Positions 1-5,701 of a DNA stretch of 5,927 nt are shown one piece after another. Below the pieces are notes generated by a model. It saw only the letters and a program-made list of their open reading frames with translations. It ran no database searches and was not told the DNA's origin. The position numbers were made by a program, and so were the translations under genes. Source of the DNA: Pseudomonadota bacterium (lineage in GTDB: Bacteria; Pseudomonadota; Gammaproteobacteria; Arenicellales; Poriferihabitantaceae); the NCBI GenBank assembly GCA_024226105.1, contig JAAELZ010000416.1, forward strand, positions 1 through 5,927, read 5' to 3'. Position 1 is the stretch's first letter. Each line of letters begins with the position of its first letter.

Positions 1-438
1 ATGCGCCCGGTATTTCGATTCGCAATCGGGCTGGCGAAACAGCACAAAGCAGAGATTATTATGCTGCATGTAGCAGAACCACTCAGTTCCGGCGTGCAGA
101 TAGCCATCAATATGTACATGCCTGATACCAGCGCCAAAGAAGTACTGCAGGACGGCATGAAGAAAATGCTCGAAGAAATGCATCAACGGCTGGATGCCGT
201 TTGTGAAGAAGAGCTACATCAAAATGCAGTCGACAGTGAAATAATCAAGGCGATTGAAGTTGTCAGTGGCAAGCCCGCTGATGTCATTAATCACCAGGCG
301 GAAAAATTGGGGGTTGATCTGATCGTCGTAGGGACACACACAGATACCTCATTCAGCGCCCACCTGATTGGCTCCACTGCACGCCGGGTAACCCAGTTTT
401 CCAAAATCCCGGTGCTGGTGGTGCCGGTCTTTGAGTGA
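1..438 (+). CDS. Universal stress protein (UspA family), N-terminus cut by window edge
   Basis: This is a small cytoplasmic alpha/beta protein of the universal stress protein family, which typically helps cells survive starvation, oxidants or respiratory stress, often by nucleotide binding. The visible 145 residues begin at the window edge. The first ATG is probably an internal methionine, because family members begin with a beta strand and an acidic residue (a pattern like ILxAxD) some 15-20 residues earlier, and that strand is missing here. What remains contains the helix FAIGLAKQH, the strand IIMLHV (19-24), a charged helix (44-70), the strand DLIVVGTH (106-113) and the C-terminal GST...IPVLVVPV segment (124-143). 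The usual ATP-binding pattern G-x2-G-x9-G-S/T reads G111-T-H-T114-x9-G124-S125, so the second glycine is threonine. The gene converges on the next one, with 40 bases between stop codons. Family assignment is firm; the specific role is unknown. Confidence 0.92.
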   Translation: MRPVFRFAIGLAKQHKAEIIMLHVAEPLSSGVQIAINMYMPDTSAKEVLQDGMKKMLEEMHQRLDAVCEEELHQNAVDSEIIKAIEVVSGKPADVINHQAEKLGVDLIVVGTHTDTSFSAHLIGSTARRVTQFSKIPVLVVPVFE

Positions 439-472
439 GTGCGCCGGTGCTTTGATTAGCGAGGGATTTCCG

Positions 473-491
473 GCCGCCTTAAGCGGGCGGC
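473..491. terminator. Possible bidirectional terminator hairpin
   Basis: GCCGCC (473-478) and GGCGGC (486-491) form a perfect 6-bp GC-rich stem with a 7-base loop. The loop includes the stop codon of the - strand GFA-type gene, and the structure lies between two convergent genes. No T-run follows on either strand, so classical intrinsic termination is not shown. The right arm is also coding sequence (Pro-Pro-Ala codons), so it could be incidental. Confidence 0.3.
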
Positions 492-901
492 ATCATATCA
501 AAACTAGGTGTTGATGCATCCGAGATATCCCATTCGTCGCGATTTTTGCTGTAAACCACCACATCAGGTTTGAACCAGCTTCGATCTTCAAAGATTCCCA
601 CGGGTATGGCGACCACGCCCGGGCGCAGCGTATTGGTGGCAAACACGCGACTGCCACAGGTCGGGCAAAAATAGCGCGTATTGGTATTGCCTGAATCCGT
701 GGTGGAGGCGTAACCGGTGGCCTCCCCGCTGATGGTAACGCTGTTTTCAGCCAAAAATATCAGCGACATGTGACCGGTGCCCGAAGATCGCTGGCAATCC
801 CGGCAATGACACTGAGCCATTCGCGCCACGGGCCCATCGATTGAAACCTTGATCGCACCGCATTGGCAATCCCCCTGTGCTTTTATTTTATTATCTGACA
901 C
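479..901 (-). CDS. GFA-type zinc-binding protein (CENP-V/GFA domain)
   Basis: This is a 140-residue protein of the family named after glutathione-dependent formaldehyde-activating enzyme. These are small zinc-binding beta-fold proteins. The founding member was reported to speed S-hydroxymethylglutathione formation, but most members have no proven reaction. The zinc ligands are all visible: C12-x-C14, then C31-x-C33-x2-C36 within QCHCRDCQRSSG, then C79-x2-C82 within FCPTCGSRVF. Length is normal for a single-domain member. I chose the GTG at 901-899 as start because a good Shine-Dalgarno GCGAGGA lies six bases upstream and the family homology begins just after it. The open frame runs further upstream to 1054, but that extension would overlap ampD on the other strand and has no family similarity. 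The gene is divergent from ampD, separated by 77 bases, and convergent with the universal stress gene. No signal peptide or membrane segment is seen, so it is probably cytoplasmic. Confidence 0.88.
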   Translation of the reverse strand: MSDNKIKAQGDCQCGAIKVSIDGPVARMAQCHCRDCQRSSGTGHMSLIFLAENSVTISGEATGYASTTDSGNTNTRYFCPTCGSRVFATNTLRPGVVAIPVGIFEDRSWFKPDVVVYSKNRDEWDISDASTPSFDMMPPA

Positions 902-906
902 TTTTT

Positions 907-913
907 TCCTCGC
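907..913 (-). promoter_or_regulatory. Ribosome binding site fixing a GTG start
   Basis: Read on the - strand, GCGAGGA is followed by a short run of A and then GTG. Spacing and sequence make this the only well-supported start for the GFA-type gene and argue against the upstream ATGs of the same frame. Confidence 0.65.
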
Positions 914-920
914 TTTGCAT

Positions 921-945
921 GGTATAAAAGAGCAAGCACTATACC
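921..945. promoter_or_regulatory. Candidate divergent promoter with symmetric -10 elements
   Basis: The inverted repeat GGTATA (921-926), 13 bases, TATACC (940-945) places a TATACC hexamer on each strand, each matching TATAAT at four of six positions. For ampD (+), TTGCAT at 915-920 would be a -35 box with a long 19-base spacer. For the GFA-type gene (-), TTGGTG at 950-945 would be a -35 box 18 bases from its -10. Both assignments are sub-optimal. This is the only space between two divergent starts, so at least one promoter must lie here unless transcription enters from further away. Confidence 0.35.
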
Positions 946-948
946 ACC

Positions 949-961
949 AATTGGCCCAATT
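949..961. promoter_or_regulatory. 13-base palindrome AATTGG-C-CCAATT, possible operator
   Basis: Six bases on each side of a central C are perfectly complementary. The site lies between the candidate -10 and the ATG of ampD, and it overlaps the candidate -35 of the divergent GFA-type gene. That position would suit a dimeric regulator acting on both genes. No regulator gene is visible nearby, and a short AT-rich palindrome can arise by chance. Confidence 0.3.
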
Positions 962-978
962 CATGAAACCCCGGACCC

Positions 979-1524
979 ATGTACGTTGACCCACAATCCG
1001 GCCGAGCCCATCAAGCGTGCTGGATACCCTCGCCCAACTTTGACCACCGGCCACATCCGGGCTTCATCAACGCCCTGGTAATTCACGCTATCAGCCTGCC
1101 ACCCGACTGTTTTGGAAACGACTTTGTAGAGGCGTTTTTCTGCAATACGCTGGACTGCACCCAACACCCCTATTTTGAATCGATTGCAGATTTGAAGGTT
1201 TCATCGCATTTTTATATCAGGCGAAACGGCGAATTGGTGCAGTTCGTTGCCACCACAGACCGTGCCTGGCACGCGGGACTGTCTGAATTGCAGGGGCTGG
1301 ATACCGTCAATGATTTTTCAATCGGCATAGAACTGGAAGGCGGTGATGAACAGGATTTTTGTGATGCGCAATACACAACCCTTGCGACATTAAGTCAGTG
1401 CCTGATAAAAGCCTACCCGGCTATAACAAAGGGCCGTATTGTGGGCCACAACGAGATCGCACCGGGAAGAAAGACGGATCCCGGGCCGTGTTTTGACTGG
1501 CAACGATACCGGGGAACGCTTTGA
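979..1524 (+). CDS. ampD: 1,6-anhydro-N-acetylmuramyl-L-alanine amidase AmpD
   Basis: This is a zinc amidase that cleaves the bond between anhydro-N-acetylmuramic acid and the L-alanine of recycled muropeptides in the cytoplasm. Its loss raises the AmpR inducer level and derepresses AmpC beta-lactamase in species that carry that system. The 181-residue length is usual for AmpD, and homology runs nearly end to end (IPSPNFDHRP, VIHAISLPP, WHAGLS, NDFSIGIELEG, GHNEIAPGRKTDPGP). By comparison with Citrobacter freundii AmpD (H34, E116, H154, K162, D164), the zinc ligands are H36, H157 and D167, and the catalytic residues are E118 and K165. All are present. No signal peptide is seen, which fits the cytoplasmic AmpD and not the periplasmic AmiD type. 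The start is the only ATG after an in-frame stop at 964-966; its Shine-Dalgarno (CGGA) is weak. The usual partner ampE does not follow. The next gene is convergent. Confidence 0.95.
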   Translation: MYVDPQSGRAHQACWIPSPNFDHRPHPGFINALVIHAISLPPDCFGNDFVEAFFCNTLDCTQHPYFESIADLKVSSHFYIRRNGELVQFVATTDRAWHAGLSELQGLDTVNDFSIGIELEGGDEQDFCDAQYTTLATLSQCLIKAYPAITKGRIVGHNEIAPGRKTDPGPCFDWQRYRGTL

Positions 1525-1533
1525 ACATCTTTT

Positions 1534-1565
1534 GGTATGCGGGGCTGAAGTCCCGGCTCCATGCC
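1534..1565. terminator. Imperfect hairpin between convergent ampD and tgpA
   Basis: GGTATG (1534-1539) pairs with CATGCC (1560-1565) with one G-T wobble, and inside it CGGG (1540-1543) pairs with CCCG (1552-1555), leaving a four-base bulge on the right side. It fills most of the 48-base gap between the two stop codons. Position suggests shared transcription termination, but neither strand shows a T-run after the stem, so the function is inferred only. Confidence 0.35.
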
Positions 1566-1572
1566 AGAGAAT

Positions 1573-3368
1573 TTAAACCCGCCCAATTACAGCTTTCAAA
1601 CGCTGCAACAATTGTATTTCCTGCTCAACCGGGAGCACAGCATAGCTTATTTCTTCGTACAATTGCGTCGCTTCGCGAATGCTCGCACCCTGATCTGGAA
1701 ACTGGTCGACCGCCATCCGGCCAAACTGCCCGGGTGTCATATCAACAGGTCGTCTAAGGCCCTGCTTTTCCAGTTTGAGGCACAACTTTCGATACAGCTT
1801 CAAAGCGGGTGACGCCGCATCAGTAGGTCGCAAGTAACCCAAAACAAACAACCAGGCCAGCAGGATGAGGCTGAACAGGCCCCCAAAAACCAGCGCAACG
1901 CGCACCACCGTCACCTTGCCCATCCATTTTTCCAGCCAGCGTGATTGAGTAGCCATATCATAACCCAGCACCCAACGCCGCCACCCATACTGTACGGCAT
2001 CCCATTTCTGGCGCAAGTTGCTCAGCCACGGTATACGTATCGGGGAAAACATCGCCTGCTCCAGAAAGCTTCCCTCCTCCCGGACAGCGGTTTGAAGATT
2101 TTGCTCAACTCGCTCCGGCGCCACCATACGGGTTGGGTCGAAGCGCACCCAACCCTGACCCTCCAGCCAAATCTCGCTCCAGGCATGCGCATCGTACTCT
2201 CGCACGGTTAGAAAATCACCCCCCTCGTTCCACTCTCCCCCCTGATAACCAAGCACCACCCGGGCCGGTATACCGGCTGCACGCATCATATAGGTGAAAC
2301 TACCCGCGTAATGCGAACAGAACCCACGCCGGGATTCAAACAAAAATTGATCAATGGTGTCTCGCTGCCCGGCCAGGGGTGGCCGCAGGGTATAAAAATA
2401 GTTCTGATCACGAAAATAGGCCATCATTTTTTGCGCATAGGCGATATCACTTCCTGACTGAGCTCGCCATTTTTTCGCCAACGTCCGGGCACGCGGGTTC
2501 TGCTCCTGTGGCAGGCCCAGCATAAGCCTGTGAAGCGCCCGGTTCATCGGAGCATCCCGGGCGGCATCGATATCGCTATACAGGGTAAAGGCCACGGGCG
2601 AGCTCAAAGCCCGCTCGGCCATCAGGCGGTAGTCAAAACCAGCGAAAGCATCCCCCGTCCAGGCAACTACCGTGGACAGGCTGAATAACCAGTTCCGGCG
2701 CGTTTTCTCGTATATCACCTCGTACTCAAGTACACCCGGCTTTGAGCTGCTTTGAGGTAGGTCCACGCGCAACACCTGTTTAAGCTCCTCAACAGGTAGC
2801 GGGGTGGAAAACTGTGACCAGGTACGCCCGTCAAAATGATTCAACACCAGCCCGCGCCAGTAAAGCCGGTTCCGGGCCGGTCGCGCGCCCTTGAACGTAA
2901 CGCGAAATGCGGTGGCATCGGATTGCGTCAAACCGGCAATGTCTCCCGGCGCCAATTGATCACTAATCCCGGACGTTGCCTGATCGGTCGGAAGAGTCAC
3001 TGCCCATAAAGGGGGTAAGCGCGGAAAAAACAGATAGACGATGATCATCAGCGGCAAACACTGTAACAGCATGCTGCCCGCCAGTTTAATATGGTCGCCC
3101 ACTTTCTTGCCCGGTGATTCCTGCACCGCGATCAGCGCCGCCGTCAGCAGCGTCAGACAGGCTATACCGTACAGCGCAGCTGCAATTGACTGGTTATACA
3201 AAAACTGAACGGCCACCAGGAAAAACCCGGTGAATACCACCACCAGCGCATCACGGCGATGCGTCACCTCCAGAGCCTTAAGAGCAAACGCGAGCAATAA
3301 CAGGGAAGACATGGTATCCAGTGACAGAGGGCTCAGGCCACTGATACCTAATGCCAGCAGACCCAACG
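1573..3368 (-). pseudogene. tgpA: TgpA-family membrane transglutaminase, 5' end removed at IS junction
   Basis: This protein family has N-terminal membrane helices (DUF3488), a periplasmic transglutaminase-like domain, one further helix and a cytoplasmic DUF4129 tail. TgpA is essential in Pseudomonas aeruginosa; its substrate is unknown and a cell-wall role is suspected. In the 597 residues from the first possible start (TTG 3366-3364), hydrophobic segments lie near 20-33, 40-58, 60-80 and 96-115. The catalytic triad is C350 (RRGFCSHYAG), H394 (DAHAWSE) and D410 (FDPT), then a helix at about 488-510 and the DUF4129 region at 515-595. P. aeruginosa TgpA has C404, H448 and D464 as I recall them, a constant offset of 54, so roughly 54 or more residues are missing. 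The reading frame meets a stop (3385-3387) inside the IS terminal repeat. No good Shine-Dalgarno precedes the TTG or the next ATG (M19), so this is probably a non-functional remnant, although triad and C-terminus are undamaged. The usual upstream partners (MoxR ATPase, DUF58 protein) are absent. Confidence 0.85.
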
Positions 3369-3392
3369 TAACCCATCTTTGGCCTCACCGCT
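3369..3392. repeat. IS terminal inverted repeat, transposase 3' side (IRR)
   Basis: The first 13 bases are a perfect inverse of 5420-5432. The next ten (CCTCACCGCT, 3383-3392) match the other end (CCTTACCCCT on its - strand) at eight positions after a one-base gap. Read towards tgpA, it supplies an in-frame TGA (3385-3387) just before the remnant. Confidence 0.85.
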
Positions 3393-3449
3393 GACAATAT
3401 TCCAATAAAACAGTTAGTTAAGGATTTTTGCGAGGCTCTATGGCACTAC

Positions 3450-5258
3450 TTATTTTTTGATGAAGGTTTTTTGTGAACGCCCGGCTTGTGAAGATATGCC
3501 AAGCGCATCGTAGATTTGTTTTTGTGCAGGCTCCGCCCGGGTTGATTTACGAAGGTGCACCACCTGCCCATCTTCACAATGTAGCGTCACCGTGACCCGC
3601 TGCTGGTTCTGCATTTTGCTGCGTAGTGTTTTCCAACTGTCATGAATCCCTTTGCTTTTGAGCTGGGTTCTTAGCGTATGAACCAGGTGGTAGGCAATCA
3701 GTGTGATGAAGATATGTCCACTGACGCGTTCCTGGGTATGATGATAAATGGGGCGTAAGCCAAGCTCGCTTTTCAAGCTTCGAAACACCGACTCCAGATC
3801 GGTCAGCATGGTGTATGTCTTCCACAAGGTTTTCTCATTCCAGTCATCAATATCCGTGCGTAAGCAGTAAATACCCGGATGCGTCGCCTGAGTATGGGGT
3901 TTTTTCTTTTGCACCCAGTCAATAGCGATGGCCCGGTCACTTTTCTCATCTTTGATGACCTTGATCTCGTAGTGTTGCGCCACGCGTGCATACTTCTCTT
4001 TCAGCCGCCCGATGCGCTCAACAACTTTTTCATACACCTTGGTGCAGCCTTTTTTATACAGGCCATTCGCCAGATCCTGTAGCGCTGTCTCGAAGCGTTC
4101 TGCAAAACGATCATGGATCGCCTGTTCCTTCTTCTCACGAAGCTCAGAATGGCAGTACAGCCGTACTTCGCCGGTGTCACTATCAACCACACGTTGTACA
4201 TTCACACTGGCTCCAGCCTGCTGCTTGACAGTCACCGAACTCGCTTTATCAAACTCCCGCTTGCGTTCTCGACTCACCACCAGATAACGATAACCATGCG
4301 CAATCAACCACTGGATGTTATCTTCACTGGCGATACCCGCATCCAACACCACCGTGGTGCCTGGACGGGCGCCCAGTCCGCTGAGCATCCCCTCCAGGGT
4401 GTGGGCTTCGACTGCATTGCCAGAGAATATCTCGCTGTGCCGAACAAAACCGCTACCATCCAGCACCAGGCCCAGAGTCACCAACGGACAGTCTGAGCGC
4501 TTCTCTTTGGAACGACCGCGTTTCGCCAACGGATTGGCTCCAGCCGTGCCTTCAAAGAAGGTGTTGGTCAGATCGTACAGGCTGATGGTTTCTTCAAACC
4601 CAAAGAGTGACTGTTCATGCTTGTATAGGTGGGCTTGCAGGGATTGGCGGTGTTTGTACAACAGATCAGAAGCCTGATAAAGCCGTTCCAGGCGCATACC
4701 CTCATAGTCATAAGCAAGCAACTCTCCCAAACCACTTGGCGCCTGTAACCACTGATGACTGGCTCGCTCGCTGGCAGGTGCCGCCATCCGCGCAACGATA
4801 TTACCCAGGGCCGCCGCGACCTGGTGCTGGTTAAAGCCCAGAGCGCGTAATTTTGAATCAAGTTCCAGTTGCTGAACCGCGTGCAAGGCGATGTTTTCTA
4901 CACCAACCGTGCGGGGGTGGCGGATCTGTATGCTATCCAGTTCAACACTGCTGAATCCTCCCCCGGCTTGTATATCAACGCTTTGTGAGTCGATGATCTG
5001 TGCGGCATATCTTAATGCCAGAGTCTCTAATGGGGCGCTCAATTCGATGCCGAAAATATCCTCCTGAGCCTGTAAATGCTGCTTAATCCGTGCCGTCAGA
5101 TCTTTCCACTGTTCCTGAGGCACATCAAAATGTCGTCCCAGATTGAGCAATGTACGCTGTTTGACTTTACCCTCTACACGTTCATTTTCGACCAATCTGC
5201 AGGTGTAGTAGGTTTGCCCGAATGAGCCTCTTTGGGTGGTGGTGCGTCGAATGAACAT
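3450..5258 (-). CDS. IS1634/IS4-superfamily DDE transposase
   Basis: This 602-residue transposase would catalyse cut-and-paste movement of the surrounding element. The N-terminus (MFIRRTT..., YYTCRLVENERVEGKVKQR, LLNLG) is the typical opening of IS1634-type transposases. The RNase H-like catalytic core shows D229 (SLYDLTNTFFEG), D306 (VVLDAGIASEDN) and E489 in TDLESVFRSLKSELGLRPIYHH. The glutamate is followed by lysine after six residues, as in the IS4-superfamily YREK signature. A long insertion between D306 and E489 is rich in charged residues, as is usual for this group. No frameshift or internal stop is seen, so the enzyme could be active. The ATG at 5258 fits the conserved N-terminus but has no clear Shine-Dalgarno, which would keep expression low. 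It lies in the same orientation as both broken flanking genes. Confidence 0.95.
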   Translation of the reverse strand: MFIRRTTTQRGSFGQTYYTCRLVENERVEGKVKQRTLLNLGRHFDVPQEQWKDLTARIKQHLQAQEDIFGIELSAPLETLALRYAAQIIDSQSVDIQAGGGFSSVELDSIQIRHPRTVGVENIALHAVQQLELDSKLRALGFNQHQVAAALGNIVARMAAPASERASHQWLQAPSGLGELLAYDYEGMRLERLYQASDLLYKHRQSLQAHLYKHEQSLFGFEETISLYDLTNTFFEGTAGANPLAKRGRSKEKRSDCPLVTLGLVLDGSGFVRHSEIFSGNAVEAHTLEGMLSGLGARPGTTVVLDAGIASEDNIQWLIAHGYRYLVVSRERKREFDKASSVTVKQQAGASVNVQRVVDSDTGEVRLYCHSELREKKEQAIHDRFAERFETALQDLANGLYKKGCTKVYEKVVERIGRLKEKYARVAQHYEIKVIKDEKSDRAIAIDWVQKKKPHTQATHPGIYCLRTDIDDWNEKTLWKTYTMLTDLESVFRSLKSELGLRPIYHHTQERVSGHIFITLIAYHLVHTLRTQLKSKGIHDSWKTLRSKMQNQQRVTVTLHCEDGQVVHLRKSTRAEPAQKQIYDALGISSQAGRSQKTFIKK

Positions 5259-5359
5259 TTCGCAAGCGTGCAGGGTTTTTTATGGAATAGCAAGTCATGA
5301 GGGTACGAACTTGGCACTACAGGCGAGCATGGGAATTACAAGCTATTGATTATTCGAAC

Positions 5360-5388
5360 TATTTATTTTTGGCAGGATACTAAATCAA
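5360..5388 (-). promoter_or_regulatory. Candidate transposase promoter
   Basis: On the - strand TTGATT (5388-5383), a 17-base spacer and TAAATA (5365-5360) resemble sigma-70 -35 and -10 boxes, at four and about three matches of six. It lies inside the IS, about 100 bases upstream of the transposase ATG, in the most AT-rich part of that leader. This is weak support only. Confidence 0.3.
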
Positions 5389-5392
5389 GGAC

Positions 5393-5644
5393 TTACGTGA
5401 CTTTTCGAGGGGTAAGGAGCAAAGATGGGTTAAGAATCAATGTTCTGGGCCAGCCTTGGCGGACCTCACCCTTATACTCAAGATGATATCGGTAGAGTCC
5501 ACCACTAAGCCCACTCATAAATCCGGGCTTCAGAGATGAGTGAGTCAACTGTTCAACCTCCAGATTCAAATCGTTGGTGTGGCGCCGCAACACCTCGGAT
5601 AAGTACTCGGGGGTGATATCCTCGATTTGCTTAGGATCATGCAT
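5393..5644 (-). pseudogene. Small-molecule phosphotransferase (ecdysteroid-kinase/APH-like), truncated by the IS
   Basis: The start of a kinase of the aminoglycoside phosphotransferase superfamily, closest by eye to the EcKinase/DUF1679 group, which phosphorylates hydroxyl groups of small molecules such as steroids. From ATG 5644 about 71 native residues remain: an N-terminal helix (ITPEYLSEVLRRH), a strand (VEQLTHSSLKPG), the glycine-rich turn GFMSGLSGGLYRYHLEY of the nucleotide-binding lobe, and PRTLIL, where the ATP-binding lysine would be expected next. At that point the IS begins and the frame runs 12 more residues (NPSLLLTPRKVT) to a stop at 5393-5395. The catalytic HxD and DxD regions are lost, so no activity is expected. 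The ATG at 5644 is preceded by GGAGG at five bases. In-frame ATGs at 5656 and 5695 lack such a site. The gene follows a glycosyltransferase by 57 bases on the same strand, probably in one operon. The family call rests on a short fragment. Confidence 0.6.
5408..5432. repeat. IS terminal inverted repeat, transposase 5' side (IRL)
   Basis: The outer 13 bases (5420-5432) are the exact inverse of 3369-3381, and the inner part (5408-5418) matches imperfectly. On the - strand this repeat is read as the last codons of the truncated phosphotransferase frame, so the element adds a foreign tail to that protein. Confidence 0.85.
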
Positions 5645-5645
5645 C

Positions 5646-5665
5646 TCATCCTCCATGGAGGATGA
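5646..5665 (-). promoter_or_regulatory. Perfect 20-bp palindrome over the phosphotransferase ribosome binding site
   Basis: TCATCCTCCA and TGGAGGATGA are exact inverse complements with no spacer. Read on the - strand, the second arm holds GGAGG (5654-5650) five bases before the ATG at 5644, and the first arm is CCTCC, the same core as the 16S rRNA anti-Shine-Dalgarno. In mRNA an 8-bp stem with a CATG loop would hide the ribosome binding site. As DNA it could be an operator for a dimeric repressor. The palindrome itself is certain; its function is inferred. Confidence 0.5.
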
Positions 5666-5701
5666 TCGGGGCTTGCCAGATGGCAAAGTATCCATTCGTG
5701 A

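Larger units (their letters stand above)
3369..5432 (-). mobile_element. IS1634-like insertion sequence, about 2.06 kb
   Basis: The element is bounded by TAACCCATCTTTG (3369-3381) and its exact inverse (5420-5432), and it holds one full-length DDE transposase gene. About 81 bases lie between the transposase stop and the near end, and about 174 bases upstream of the transposase contain no gene. The outer edges are placed where the inverted match stops; they could lie a few bases inward. The flanks belong to two different broken genes (tgpA and a phosphotransferase), and no short direct repeat is seen at the edges. IS1634 itself and IS1549 are known for long, variable target duplications, but a long one is excluded here because the flanks encode different proteins. 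The family call rests on the transposase and is not checked against ISfinder. Confidence 0.85.

Noticed and set aside
902..1054. N-terminal extension of the GFA-type protein up to 1054
   Set aside because: It overlaps ampD on the other strand and shows no family similarity. A well-spaced Shine-Dalgarno precedes the GTG at 901, where the homology begins.
961..1167. - strand open frame inside ampD
   Set aside because: It is antisense to a strongly conserved gene, resembles no family, and its composition follows ampD codons.
1521..2211. + strand open frames after ampD (1521-1757, 1561-1812, 1945-2211)
   Set aside because: All are antisense to the tgpA coding region, which has clear conserved domains. 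They have no recognisable protein features.
3640..4861. Several open frames on both strands inside the transposase gene
   Set aside because: They are shadows of the 602-residue transposase, short and without recognisable motifs.
3360..5442. Short target-site duplication around the IS
   Set aside because: I compared the bases next to the inverted repeats for several placements of the ends. No repeat longer than two bases was found.
5645..5695. Upstream ATG starts (5695, 5656) for the phosphotransferase
   Set aside because: Neither has a Shine-Dalgarno sequence, and the one at 5656 follows CCTCC. The ATG at 5644 has GGAGG at five bases and matches where the conserved helix begins.
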